This document shows, one piece after another, positions 44,631-53,773 of a stretch of DNA of 64,000 nt; within the stretch, counting starts at the first letter, position 1, and every line of letters starts with the position of its first letter. Both the position numbers and the translations under genes were made by a program. The notes below the pieces were generated by a model. It ran no database searches and was not told the DNA's origin. It saw only the letters and a program-made list of their open reading frames with translations. The DNA comes from Actinomycetospora straminea (lineage in GTDB: Bacteria > Actinomycetota > Actinomycetes > Mycobacteriales > Pseudonocardiaceae), in the NCBI RefSeq assembly GCF_028737255.1, contig NZ_JAQZAN010000008.1, forward strand, positions 156,532 to 220,531. The letters run 5' to 3'.

Positions 44631-44769
44631 CCTGCCTCGCGAGCCCTCGGTTGTCCCGGCGATGTGGTCGACGCGGGGTCACGGCGTTGCCCGTGTCGGG
44701 CGAACACGCGGTGACACCCCGGTGGCGCAGAACCCCGCGACCCGCCACCTCGTTGAACGTGAGGTGAAC

Positions 44770-46239
44770 GTGAAGCGGCTCCTGGTGGCGCTCGTCACCA
44801 TGGTCACGACGCTGACGCTGCTGTCGGTCGTCGTCGCCCTCGTCCGCCCGGGCCCCCCGGCGCTCTGGGCCTCCGTCGACGTGCTCGCGCCCTACAACCT
44901 GCCGACCTGGTTCGCCGCCACCGTGCTGCTCGCGACCACCCTCGCCGGCCTGGCGAACGCCCTGGTCGCCGCCGCGCGCGGCCGGTGGGGCACCCGGTGC
45001 TGGCTCGCGGCCGCCGGGGCGAGCGCGGTGGCGTCGCTGTGCGTCGCGACCGGTCTGCACACGCGCCTCGACGGCCTCGCCCGCCAGGTCGTGGGCACGA
45101 ACGCCCTGACCAGCGACTGGCTGCTCCCGGCCGCCGTCGCCGGCCTCCTGCTCGCCACGCCGTACGCCCTGCTCGCGCGGCGGCTGCGCGACGGCCGGCG
45201 GCTGGTGGGCGCGCTGGTGACCTTCGGCGTCGGCGCCCTCGGCGGCGAGCTCGTCGCCCGGGCGCTCGGCGACGCCGGCCGGGTCCTCGCCGCCGCCGCG
45301 GAGGGCCTGCAGGGGCTCGGGGCCGCGGGGCTCCTCGTCGTGGTGGTGACCGCGCTGCACGCGACCCGCCGCGACACCGAGGTCCGCCTGACCTCCGACC
45401 TCCCGACCACGGCCCCCCGCGACCTCCCCGCCGTCCCGCGCCGCCGCCGGACCTGGGTCCTGCTCGTCGTCGTCACGCTGGGCCTGGCCGGACTCAGCCT
45501 GCTGCTGACCCTCGCGGTGCCGACGCCGGGCCCGCAGCTCGCGCCGTGGGTCGGCTACCTCGACGTCGACCGCGAGGGCAACGTGCCGACCTGGTGGAGC
45601 GTCGGCCTCCTCGTCTCCGCCGCCGCGGGACACCTCGTCGCGGGGCTGGTCGGCCGGGCGGCGGGCGCGCGCGGGGCGGCCGGGTGGCTCGTCACCGCCG
45701 CGATCCTCGCGGGCATGTCGCTGGACGACATGACCTCGATCCACGAGCGGGTGGGCGACCTCGTGCGCCCCGAGGGCGCCGCCGCGGGCGACCCCGGCGG
45801 GAGCTTCTCCTTCTACTGGGTCGTGCCCGGCGCCGCCGTCGCCCTGCTCGTCGCCGTGGCCGTCGGCCTGCTCGCGCTGCGGCTGCGGGGACGCCCCCGT
45901 CGGCTCCTCGTCACCGGGCTGGGCGTGCTGTTCCTCTTCGCCCTCGGCCTCGAGGGCGTCCAAGGGGTGGTCCTCGCCCAGGGCACCGGCGGGCGGGTGG
46001 CGGAGGTGCTCGCCTACCACCTCGAGGAGCTGGGCGAGAACCTCGGCGCGCTCCTGCTGCTCGGGGCGGCCACCAGCGCGCTGGCCCTGCGGCGCCGCGG
46101 CGTCGACGGGGACCTCGACGTGCGCTACGCCGGCGCCGGCGAGGACGGGGACGCCCTGTTCGCGGCCGAGCAGGACGCGGCCCGCCTCGCCGCGAGCCCC
46201 ACCGAGGCGATCCCGGTGGCCACCACCAGCCGCTCCTAG
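44770..46239 (+). CDS. Multi-pass membrane protein with an internal duplication
   Basis: A 489-residue protein of about ten or more hydrophobic segments. Two regions look duplicated. The N-terminal half has SVDVLAPYNLPTWFAATVLL followed by RGRWGTRCWLAAAG. The C-terminal half has YLDVDREGNVPTWWSVGLLV followed by RGAAGWLVTAAILAG and then MSLDDMTSIHERVGDLV. Only the second copy carries the acidic/His cluster DDMTSIHE. No family is recognised. GTG 44770 is the preferred start (GTG 44764 possible). The stop overlaps that of the convergent PPOX gene. Confidence 0.65.
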   Translation: MKRLLVALVTMVTTLTLLSVVVALVRPGPPALWASVDVLAPYNLPTWFAATVLLATTLAGLANALVAAARGRWGTRCWLAAAGASAVASLCVATGLHTRLDGLARQVVGTNALTSDWLLPAAVAGLLLATPYALLARRLRDGRRLVGALVTFGVGALGGELVARALGDAGRVLAAAAEGLQGLGAAGLLVVVVTALHATRRDTEVRLTSDLPTTAPRDLPAVPRRRRTWVLLVVVTLGLAGLSLLLTLAVPTPGPQLAPWVGYLDVDREGNVPTWWSVGLLVSAAAGHLVAGLVGRAAGARGAAGWLVTAAILAGMSLDDMTSIHERVGDLVRPEGAAAGDPGGSFSFYWVVPGAAVALLVAVAVGLLALRLRGRPRRLLVTGLGVLFLFALGLEGVQGVVLAQGTGGRVAEVLAYHLEELGENLGALLLLGAATSALALRRRGVDGDLDVRYAGAGEDGDALFAAEQDAARLAASPTEAIPVATTSRS

Positions 46240-46853
46240 TAGCGGTTGGTCCGCCCGTCGAGGGCCAGGGCCGCGTCGATCGCCGCCGCCGGCACGTGCG
46301 TCCCCGACTGGCTCTTGGCGATCGTCCCGGCCGAGGGGACGTCCTTGCCCGACGGCCACGTGGCGGGGTCCCAGAGCGCGGAGCGCAGGAACGCCTTCGC
46401 GCAGTGCAGGAAGAGCTCGTCGATCTCGACGACCACGGCCAGCTCGGGCGTCCTGCCCGTCACGGTGAGGTCGGCCGCGAACGGCGGGTGCTGCAGGATC
46501 CGCGCCCGCCCGTTGATGCGCAGCGTGTGGTCGCGCCCGGGCACGAGGAACAGCAGCCCGACCTGCGGGTGGGCGAGGATGTTGCGGAACGAGTCGAGCC
46601 GGTGGTTGCCCGGACGGTCGGCGAACGCGACCGCGCGGCCCTCGTCGAGCACGAGCACCTGCCCGGCCGGGTCGCCGCGCGGCGAGACGTCGACGCCGCC
46701 GTCGGCGCCCGTCGTGGCGAGCAGGAAGAACGGCGAGGCCTCGAGGAACCGGCGCGACTGTTCGTCGACGTGGTCGATCGCCTTCTCCGCGATCACCCGC
46801 GGCGGCTCGGACACGACGGCGCGCAGCGCGGCCTCGTCGGTGATCTCGGGCAT
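46236..46853 (-). CDS. Pyridoxamine 5'-phosphate oxidase-family protein
   Basis: A 205-residue split-barrel flavoprotein of the MSMEG_1061 type: FLEASPFFLLATTGADGGVDVSPRGDP, then VAFADRPGNHRLDSFRNILAHPQVGLLFLVPG and INGRARIL. These proteins bind FMN, and the substrate is usually unknown. ATG 46853 follows GAGGAGGG. Its stop overlaps the stop of the convergent membrane gene by two bases. Confidence 0.85.
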   Translation of the reverse strand: MPEITDEAALRAVVSEPPRVIAEKAIDHVDEQSRRFLEASPFFLLATTGADGGVDVSPRGDPAGQVLVLDEGRAVAFADRPGNHRLDSFRNILAHPQVGLLFLVPGRDHTLRINGRARILQHPPFAADLTVTGRTPELAVVVEIDELFLHCAKAFLRSALWDPATWPSGKDVPSAGTIAKSQSGTHVPAAAIDAALALDGRTNRY

Positions 46854-46947
46854 CCGGCCCTCCTCGGTGGACTTAGGCGACCCTAACTCCGAGAGGTCCG
46901 CCGGGACCACCCCCGCGCTGTCGGACCCGTCGGCCACCATGGGGAGC

Positions 46948-49074
46948 ATGACGGCACCCACCGACACCGACCTGCGCGCCGACGCCGAGGCCACGCTGCA
47001 GCGTCTGGCCGGTCCCGACGCTGCGCTGCGCGAGGACCAGTGGGCGGCGATCCACGCGCTGGTCGCCGAGGGGCGCCGGGCGCTGGTGGTGCAGCGCACG
47101 GGGTGGGGCAAGAGCGCGGTGTACTTCGTCGCCACGGCGCTCATCCGTGCCCGCGGCGGCGGGCCGACGGTCATCGTGAGCCCGCTGCTCGCGCTGATGC
47201 GCAACCAGATCGACGCGGCCGGTCGGGCCGGCATCCACGCGGTGACGGTCAACTCCGCCAACACCGACGACTGGCAGGACGTCTACGCCCAGGTGCAGGC
47301 GGGCGCGGTCGACGTGCTGCTCGTGAGCCCGGAGCGGCTGAACAACCCCGAGTTCCGCGACCAGGTGCTCCCCGAGCTCAGCCGGACCGCGGGCCTGCTC
47401 GTGGTCGACGAGGCGCACTGCATCTCCGACTGGGGGCACGACTTCCGGCCCGACTACCGCCGGCTGCGCACGCTCATCGCCGAGCTCCCCGACGGCGTCC
47501 CGGTGCTGGCCACCACGGCGACGGCGAACGACCGGGTGACCACCGATGTCGCCGACCAGCTGGGGGTCTCGAGCAGCCACGACCACGCGCTGGTCCTGCG
47601 CGGCGAGCTCGACCGGGAGTCCCTGCGCCTCGGCGTCCTGCCGCTCGACAAAGGCGCCGACCGCTTCGCCTGGCTCGCCCAGCACCTCGACGACCTGCCG
47701 GGCTCGGGCATCGTCTACACGCTCACGGTGTCGGCGGCCGACGAGCTCGCGGCCTTCCTGCGCGAGCGGGGCCACGCCGTCGCCGCCTACACGGGCAAGA
47801 CCGACCCGGCCGAGCGCGAGCGCGCCGAGGACGACCTGCTGGCCAACCGCGTCAAGGCGCTGGTGGCGACGAGCGCGCTGGGCATGGGCTTCGACAAGCC
47901 GGACCTCGGCTTCGTGGTCCACCTCGGGGCGCCGCAGTCGCCGGTGGCCTACTACCAGCAGATCGGGCGCGCGGGCCGCGGCGTCGAGCGCGCCGAGGTG
48001 CTGCTGCTGCCCGGCCCGGAGGACCGCGACATCTGGGCGTACTTCGCCTCGCTGGCCTTCCCCGCCGAGCCGCAGGTCCGGGTGGCCCTGTCGGTGCTCG
48101 GCGACGCGGGCCGCCCGATGTCCACCGCGGCCCTCGAGCCGCGGGTGGAGCTCAGCCGCGGACGGCTCGAGATGATGCTCAAGGTGCTCGACACCGACGG
48201 CGCCGTCCGCCGGGTCAAGGGCGGCTGGGAGGCCACCGGACAGGCCTGGGAGTACGACGGGCGGCGCTACCTCGGCCTCGCCAAGGCCCGCCGGGCCGAG
48301 CAGCAGGCGATGCTCGACTACATCGCCACCGACGGCTGCCGCATGGAGTTCCTGCGCCGCCAGCTCGACGACCCCGGCGCCGCGCCGTGCGGACGCTGCG
48401 ACAACTGCACGGGGCAGCGGTACGACCCGACCATCGGCGAGGACGTGCGCGTCCAGGCGCAGACGACGCTCGACCGGCCGGGCGTGCCGCTCGCGCCGCG
48501 CAAGCAGTGGCCAAGCGGCATGGACGCCCTCGACGTCCCGCTCAAGGGCAAGATCAAGCCCGAGGAGGCGGTCGAGGAGGGCCGCGCGCTGGGCCGGCTC
48601 ACCGACGTCGGGTGGGGCCCGCGCCTGCGCCCGCTGCTGCGCGCCGACGACCTCGTGCCCGACGCCGCCGTCGACGCCGCGGTCGAGGTGCTCAAGGGCT
48701 GGGACTGGGCGCAGCGCCCGGCCGGCGTGGTCTGGCTGCCCAGCCGGCGCCGCCCGGTGCTCGTCGAGAGCTTCGCCCAGCGCATCGCGAGCATCGGGCG
48801 CCTGCCGCTGCTCGGGGCGCTCGCCGACACCGCCCCGCCGATCTACACCGATCCGGAGGACGACGCGGAGCCCGAGCCCCCGAACTCCGCGCAGCGCCTC
48901 GCCGAGGTGTGGTCGCGGCTCTCGGTCCCGGCCGGCATGGACCCGAGCGCCGGGCCGGTCCTGCTCGTCGACGACGTCGCCGACTCGGGCTGGACGATCA
49001 CCGTGGCGGCCGCCCTGCTGCGCCGGGCCGGCGCGCCGGCCGTGCTGCCGTTCGTGCTGGCCACCACGGGCTGA
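46948..49074 (+). CDS. RecQ-family DNA helicase with C-terminal phosphoribosyltransferase-like domain
   Basis: A 708-residue helicase (711 from ATG 46939). Motifs are I QRTGWGKSAVYF, Ia SPLLALMRNQI, II DEAHCISDWGHDFRPDY, III ATTATAND, and VI YYQQIGRAGRG. A zinc-binding segment CRMEFL...CGRCDNC follows at about residues 465-490. The C-terminus ends in LLVDDVADSGWTITVAAALLRRAGA, a PRPP-binding phosphoribosyltransferase signature. Full HRDC is absent. The PRTase-like tail is a recurring actinobacterial feature of unknown role, possibly nucleotide sensing. Confidence 0.88.
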   Translation: MTAPTDTDLRADAEATLQRLAGPDAALREDQWAAIHALVAEGRRALVVQRTGWGKSAVYFVATALIRARGGGPTVIVSPLLALMRNQIDAAGRAGIHAVTVNSANTDDWQDVYAQVQAGAVDVLLVSPERLNNPEFRDQVLPELSRTAGLLVVDEAHCISDWGHDFRPDYRRLRTLIAELPDGVPVLATTATANDRVTTDVADQLGVSSSHDHALVLRGELDRESLRLGVLPLDKGADRFAWLAQHLDDLPGSGIVYTLTVSAADELAAFLRERGHAVAAYTGKTDPAERERAEDDLLANRVKALVATSALGMGFDKPDLGFVVHLGAPQSPVAYYQQIGRAGRGVERAEVLLLPGPEDRDIWAYFASLAFPAEPQVRVALSVLGDAGRPMSTAALEPRVELSRGRLEMMLKVLDTDGAVRRVKGGWEATGQAWEYDGRRYLGLAKARRAEQQAMLDYIATDGCRMEFLRRQLDDPGAAPCGRCDNCTGQRYDPTIGEDVRVQAQTTLDRPGVPLAPRKQWPSGMDALDVPLKGKIKPEEAVEEGRALGRLTDVGWGPRLRPLLRADDLVPDAAVDAAVEVLKGWDWAQRPAGVVWLPSRRRPVLVESFAQRIASIGRLPLLGALADTAPPIYTDPEDDAEPEPPNSAQRLAEVWSRLSVPAGMDPSAGPVLLVDDVADSGWTITVAAALLRRAGAPAVLPFVLATTG

Positions 49075-49152
49075 GCGCCGGTCGTCTGGCACCCTCTCCA
49101 CAGGACACGGGGCCTCCCGCGACCGCGGGGCCCGCGCCGCGACGGGGGGACG

Positions 49153-50763
49153 ATGACGGCCGGGACGACACTGCCGCCGTGGACGCCCACCGATCCCGCG
49201 GGCGCCGCGGATCCCGCGCCGACGCACCGGCGGCGCGGCCTGCTCCTGCGGCTGTCGCTCGCGGTCCTGGTGGCCGGACTCGTCGGCGTCGGGCTCGTCG
49301 CCCGGCTCGGCCTCGTCGCCGGCGAGGCGATCGGGGCCGCGGACAACGGCGACGCGATCCGGCTCTACTGCGTCGCCGACCTCGTGCCCGACACCGACGA
49401 CCGCGCGGCGCCCGGCCACGGCGTCGCCGTCACCGAGTACCGCACGGGCGGCCCCGGCTGCTTCCGCGAGTCCCCGACGACCTCCGCCGGCCTCCTCCTC
49501 CGGGCCACCGTCGCCGTGGGCACGGCCCTGGACGCCTCCCCGCCCGCCCCGGACGGCTCCACCCGCTTCTCGTTCGAGTGGCTCGCCGCCGTCTACGTCG
49601 CCCTGTTCGCCCTCGGGGCGGGCGTGGCGACCCTCGCGGCCACGGCGGGACGGCGGGCGGCGCGCGCGGTGCCGGCCGTGCTCGCCGTCGTCGTGCCGCC
49701 GCTGCTCCCCCTGCTCGTGGTCCCGTGGTGGTCGCGGTTCCTCGTGTCCTCGTTCAGCGAGCCCGCCGGCCTGCTCGGGGCCGCCTGGCTGGCCTGGGGC
49801 CTGCTGGCGCTGGCGGTCACGCGTCCCGCGCACCGTGCCGCCCGGCTGGCCGCGCTGGGCCTCGTCGCCGTCGGCGGCCTCGTCGCGGCGACCGGCAAGC
49901 CGGGCTTCGTCGCGGTCGGCCTCGCCGCCGTCGTGGCCTGCCTGCTGGTCACGGTCGGCACGACGCGGTGGTGGCGGCGCGTGCCGGGTGTCGTCGCCGC
50001 GGTGGCCGTGGTCGCCCTCGCCGCCGCGCCGTTGGTGTCGTCGCTGCGCGCGCAGGACGAGGCGTACGACAAGGTCAACGCCCACAACCTCGCGTTCACC
50101 GCCGTGCTCCCGGAGGCGGGGCCGTCGGCGACCGGGCCGCTCGGACTGCGCCCCGAGGCCTTCGGGCAGGCCGGACAGCACTTCTACCTCGACGGCGGCC
50201 GCAGCGTGCGGGACTGGGACGCGACCGTCGGCGCCCGGCCCCGGGAGCTGCGGGCCGCCTCGCTGCGGTTCGTCGCCGAGCACCCCCGCGTGCTCGCCCG
50301 GATGGTGCACCGCGGGCTGGTGGCGACCCTGCGCCCGCAGGTTCCCTACCTCGCCACCGAGACGGCCGGCGCCCGGACGGTCAGCGGCTCGATCCCCCGC
50401 CCGTCCTTCCCCGAGGGTGCGCAGACGATGGGCCCGATGTTCGTCTACCTCGACGGGCTGCCGGGGCGGTGGGTGCCGCCCGCCGTGGTCGCGCTGGCCC
50501 TCCTGGCCGGCGCCGTGACGCTGCTCCCGGCGCGACGGCTCGGTGCGGTGCTCGGACGTCGGGACGTCGTGGGGCCGGCGCGTGTCGCGGCGCTCCTCGG
50601 GCTCACCGCGCTCGGCGTCGTGGTCGTCGCGGTCCTCGGTGACGGCTACTGCGAGCTCGCCAAGCACGTGTGGCTCGCCTCGTACACGCTGGTCGTGACC
50701 GGGGGCGTGCTGCTCGTGACCGCCCTCGCCGTGGCCGGGCACGCCCGCACCCGCCGCGGCTGA
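49153..50763 (+). CDS. Multi-pass membrane protein, possible GT-C-like glycosyltransferase
   Basis: A 536-residue protein with a basic N-terminus and about ten hydrophobic segments. An acidic motif ADNGDAIRLYCVADLVPD follows the first helix, as in several GT-C-like glycan membrane proteins. A large extracytoplasmic stretch spans about residues 295-425, and the last helix is preceded by GDGYCELAKHVWLASY. That resemblance is weak and the function unproven. ATG is preceded by GGGGGACG. Confidence 0.55.
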   Translation: MTAGTTLPPWTPTDPAGAADPAPTHRRRGLLLRLSLAVLVAGLVGVGLVARLGLVAGEAIGAADNGDAIRLYCVADLVPDTDDRAAPGHGVAVTEYRTGGPGCFRESPTTSAGLLLRATVAVGTALDASPPAPDGSTRFSFEWLAAVYVALFALGAGVATLAATAGRRAARAVPAVLAVVVPPLLPLLVVPWWSRFLVSSFSEPAGLLGAAWLAWGLLALAVTRPAHRAARLAALGLVAVGGLVAATGKPGFVAVGLAAVVACLLVTVGTTRWWRRVPGVVAAVAVVALAAAPLVSSLRAQDEAYDKVNAHNLAFTAVLPEAGPSATGPLGLRPEAFGQAGQHFYLDGGRSVRDWDATVGARPRELRAASLRFVAEHPRVLARMVHRGLVATLRPQVPYLATETAGARTVSGSIPRPSFPEGAQTMGPMFVYLDGLPGRWVPPAVVALALLAGAVTLLPARRLGAVLGRRDVVGPARVAALLGLTALGVVVVAVLGDGYCELAKHVWLASYTLVVTGGVLLVTALAVAGHARTRRG

Positions 50764-50906
50764 CCGACCGGCGACTCACCCGGTCCTCGTCGGGTTCTCG
50801 TGCTGCTCTCAGGCGATCTTCAGCCCCGCCCTCGACACTCGTGGGCGAAATGTCGGGTTCGCCGCCCGACGCCGCCGAGCCCTCCCGTCGACGAGAGGAC
50901 CCGAGC

Positions 50907-51278
50907 ATGACGATGCCCGGCCTGCCGGAGCCGTCCCACGAGCCGCGCCCGCTCTCCGAGCGCGAGAGACGCGCTCTGCTCGACCTCGAGGCGCGCCTCG
51001 CCGACGAGGACCCGGCGCGGAGCCTGCGGTTGCGCCCGCAGGCGGCCTGGCGGGCCCACGTGTCCGACCGGGCGGTCAACCTGCTCGTGCAGGTCGCCGT
51101 GGTGGTCGTCGTGCTCGTCGTGGTGCTGCCCGGGCCGTGGGCGGCCGCGCTCGTCGCGGTGACGCTCATGGTCGTCCCCGGCACGATCTCGCTGCTCGTC
51201 TCCCGTGAGGAGTACCGGCGGCGCCGGGAGCAGCGGGAGCGCGGGGCGCACCCGGAGTCCGGGGGCGGGGAGTCCTGA
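50907..51278 (+). CDS. DUF3040-type membrane protein
   Basis: A 123-residue protein. The N-terminal LSERERRALLDLEARLADEDP is the DUF3040 signature. It is followed by a double membrane segment (VNLLVQVAVVVVVLVVVLPGPWAAALVAVTLMVV) and a short Arg/Glu tail. ATG 50907 follows GAGAGGAC. The family is widespread in actinobacteria, and its function is unknown. It lies alone, 144 bases after the preceding gene. Confidence 0.8.
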   Translation: MTMPGLPEPSHEPRPLSERERRALLDLEARLADEDPARSLRLRPQAAWRAHVSDRAVNLLVQVAVVVVVLVVVLPGPWAAALVAVTLMVVPGTISLLVSREEYRRRREQRERGAHPESGGGES

Positions 51279-51327
51279 CCGGGCGGTCGGTTCCCGCCGG
51301 GACGCCGCGGGTGGTATGCCCTCCGGT

Positions 51328-52221
51328 GTGACGATCGCCGCGCTCTACCGCTACCCCGTGAAGTCGATGCTCGGGGAGACCCTCAGCCGTGCCGTGATCG
51401 ACGAGCGGGGCGTGATCGGCGACCGCGCGTACGCCGTGCTCGACGTCGAGACCGGCATCGTCGCCAGCGCCAAGGTCCCCAAGCGCTGGGCGACGCTGCT
51501 CGCGTTCTCCGCCGCGTACGCCGGCGAGCCGGTGCCTGGCGAGGCTGCCCCGCCCGTGGTCATCACGTTCCCGGACGGCTCGACGCGCCGCAGCGACGAC
51601 CCCGACATCGACCAGGCGCTCTCCGACGTCCTCGGCCGCGAGGTCAAGCTGATCACGACCCCGCCGGACGGCGTGGCGTTCGAGGAGCTCTGGGTCGACA
51701 TCGAGGGCGTCGAGCGCGCCGAGCTGGGCCCCGAGCACATCATCGAGGCCACCACGAAGCGCCAGGAGGACACCGGCGAGGCGATCAGCCACTTCGACGT
51801 CGCCGGCTTCGCCCCGCCCGGGCGCTTCTACGACCTCTGCGCGATGCACGTCATCACCGAGTCGACGCTCGCGCGCCTGCGCGAGCTCGCGCCCGACAGC
51901 GACTTCGACGCCCGCCGCTACCGCCCCAACATCGTGCTCAGCGGCACCGAGCCGGGGTTCGTCGAGAACGACTGGCCGGGCCGCGAGATGACCCTCGGCG
52001 ACGACGTCCGGCTCGCGTTCAGCTTCCAGACCATGCGCTGCGTGATGACGACGATGGCCCAGCAGGACCTGCCCGAGGACCGCAACACCCTGCGCACGGT
52101 CGCCAAGAACAACCGCATCGACATCTCGCACCCGGTGGTCGGCGGGAAGTGGGCCTGCGCCGGGGTGTACGCCGACGTGAGCGCCGGCGGCGAGGTCGCC
52201 GTCGGCGACGCCCACGCCTGA
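51328..52221 (+). CDS. MOSC-domain protein
   Basis: A 297-residue protein. It begins TIAALYRYPVKSMLGE, the N-terminal beta-barrel motif of MOSC proteins, with GERGVIGDRAYAV-type continuity and the MOSC core DFDARRYRPNIVLSG and GDDVRLAFSFQTMRCVMTT. The conserved cysteine is in MRCVMT. MOSC domains carry sulfur in molybdenum cofactor sulfuration or act as N-hydroxy reductases (YiiM-like). GTG 51328 or ATG 51316 may start it. It is 43 bases before an acyl-CoA ligase. Confidence 0.85.
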   Translation: MTIAALYRYPVKSMLGETLSRAVIDERGVIGDRAYAVLDVETGIVASAKVPKRWATLLAFSAAYAGEPVPGEAAPPVVITFPDGSTRRSDDPDIDQALSDVLGREVKLITTPPDGVAFEELWVDIEGVERAELGPEHIIEATTKRQEDTGEAISHFDVAGFAPPGRFYDLCAMHVITESTLARLRELAPDSDFDARRYRPNIVLSGTEPGFVENDWPGREMTLGDDVRLAFSFQTMRCVMTTMAQQDLPEDRNTLRTVAKNNRIDISHPVVGGKWACAGVYADVSAGGEVAVGDAHA

Positions 52222-52264
52222 CGGTCCACCCACCGACCGGCCACGTCGAGGAGAGCACACACCC

Positions 52265-53773
52265 GTGGACACCCGCTCGAGCACGGTCGACGGGGTGCTG
52301 GCCCGCAGCGCGCGCCGCACCCCCGACCGTGTCGCCCTGCACTTCGCCGATCGCACCTGGACCTACCGCGAGCTCGACGACGCCGTGACCCGGGCCGCCG
52401 GGTTCCTCGGTGAGCTCGGGATCGGCGCGGGCGATCGCGTCGCCACCTACGGCAGGAACTCCGACGCCTACCTGCTGGCGTTCCTGGGCTGCGCACGCCT
52501 CGGGGGCGTGCACGTGCCGATCAACTACGCGCTGACCGGCGAGGAGCTGGGCTACCTCGTCGAGCAGTCGGGCAGCAAGTTGCTGCTCATCGACCCGGCG
52601 CTCGCCGGCCCCGTGGACGCGCTGCCCACCCAGCCCCAGCAGGTCGTCCCGCTGCGCGACGCACCCGGCTCGCTGCTCGAGTGGGCCAGCCGCGGCGAGG
52701 TGCCCGAGCTGCTCACGACGGTCGCCGACACCGACCTCGTGCAGCTGCTCTACACGTCGGGCACGACCTCGCGGCCCAAGGGCGCGATGATGACCCACCG
52801 CGGTCTGGTGCACGAGTACGTCTCGGGCGTCCACGCGCTGGCGATGTCGCAGGACGACCGGCCGCTGCACGCCATGCCTCTGTACCACTCGGCGGGCATG
52901 CAGCTCTTCCTCATGCCCTACCTCATGGTCGGTGCCACGAACTCCCTGATGGAGGCCCCGGACATCCCGGAGATCCTCCGGCGGATCGAGGCCGACGGCA
53001 TCGGGGCGATCTTCCTGGCGCCGACGGTGTGGGTGCCGCTGGTCAACCACGCCGACTTCGGCACCCGCGACCTGACGAGCCTGCGCAAGGCGTTCTACGG
53101 CGCGTCGATCATGCCGGTGCCGATCCTGACCCGGCTCCGCGAGGCGCTGCCCGCCCTCGGCGTCTACAACTGCTTCGGCCAGTCCGAGATCGGCCCGCTG
53201 GCCACGGTGCTGCAGCCCGAGGAGCACGACGAGCGTCCCGAGTCGTGCGGGCGCCCGGTCCTGTTCGTCGAGCTGCGGGTGATCGACGACGACGGCCACG
53301 ACGTCGAGCCCGGCGGCACGGGCGAGGTCGTCTACCGCTCGCCGCAGCTCTGCGAGGGCTACTGGGACAAGCCCGACGAGACCGCCGAGGCCTTCCGCGA
53401 CGGCTGGTTCCACTCCGGCGACCTCGTGCGCATCGACGAGCAGGGCTACATCACCGTCGTCGACCGGATCAAGGACGTGATCAACACCGGCGGGGTGCTC
53501 GTCGCGTCCCGCGAGGTGGAGGACGCGCTCTACACCCACGGGGCGGTCGCCGAGGTCGCCGTGATCGGCAGCCCCGACGAGCGGTGGATCGAGGCCGTGA
53601 CGGCGTTCGTGGTGCGGAAGTCCGAGGTCTCCGCCGACGAGCTCGTCGCGCACGTCCGCGGGCGCCTCGCGGGCTACAAGACGCCCAAGCACGTCCACTT
53701 CGTCGACGAGCTGCCCCGCAACCAGTCGGGCAAGCTCCTCAAGCGCGTGCTGCGCGACCGGCTGCCCGGCTGA
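52265..53773 (+). CDS. Acyl-CoA synthetase (AMP-forming), long-chain-type
   Basis: A 502-residue ANL-superfamily ligase. The P-loop is LLYTSGTTSRPKGAMMTH, the adenylate site YNCFGQSEIGP, the hinge SGDLVRIDEQGYITVVDRIKDVINTGG, and the C-terminal lysine is in NQSGKLLKR. It activates a carboxylic acid with CoA; chain length cannot be read. GTG 52265 follows GAGGAGAGC. Its TGA overlaps the start of the next gene (TGATG), so the two are coupled. Confidence 0.9.
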   Translation: MDTRSSTVDGVLARSARRTPDRVALHFADRTWTYRELDDAVTRAAGFLGELGIGAGDRVATYGRNSDAYLLAFLGCARLGGVHVPINYALTGEELGYLVEQSGSKLLLIDPALAGPVDALPTQPQQVVPLRDAPGSLLEWASRGEVPELLTTVADTDLVQLLYTSGTTSRPKGAMMTHRGLVHEYVSGVHALAMSQDDRPLHAMPLYHSAGMQLFLMPYLMVGATNSLMEAPDIPEILRRIEADGIGAIFLAPTVWVPLVNHADFGTRDLTSLRKAFYGASIMPVPILTRLREALPALGVYNCFGQSEIGPLATVLQPEEHDERPESCGRPVLFVELRVIDDDGHDVEPGGTGEVVYRSPQLCEGYWDKPDETAEAFRDGWFHSGDLVRIDEQGYITVVDRIKDVINTGGVLVASREVEDALYTHGAVAEVAVIGSPDERWIEAVTAFVVRKSEVSADELVAHVRGRLAGYKTPKHVHFVDELPRNQSGKLLKRVLRDRLPG

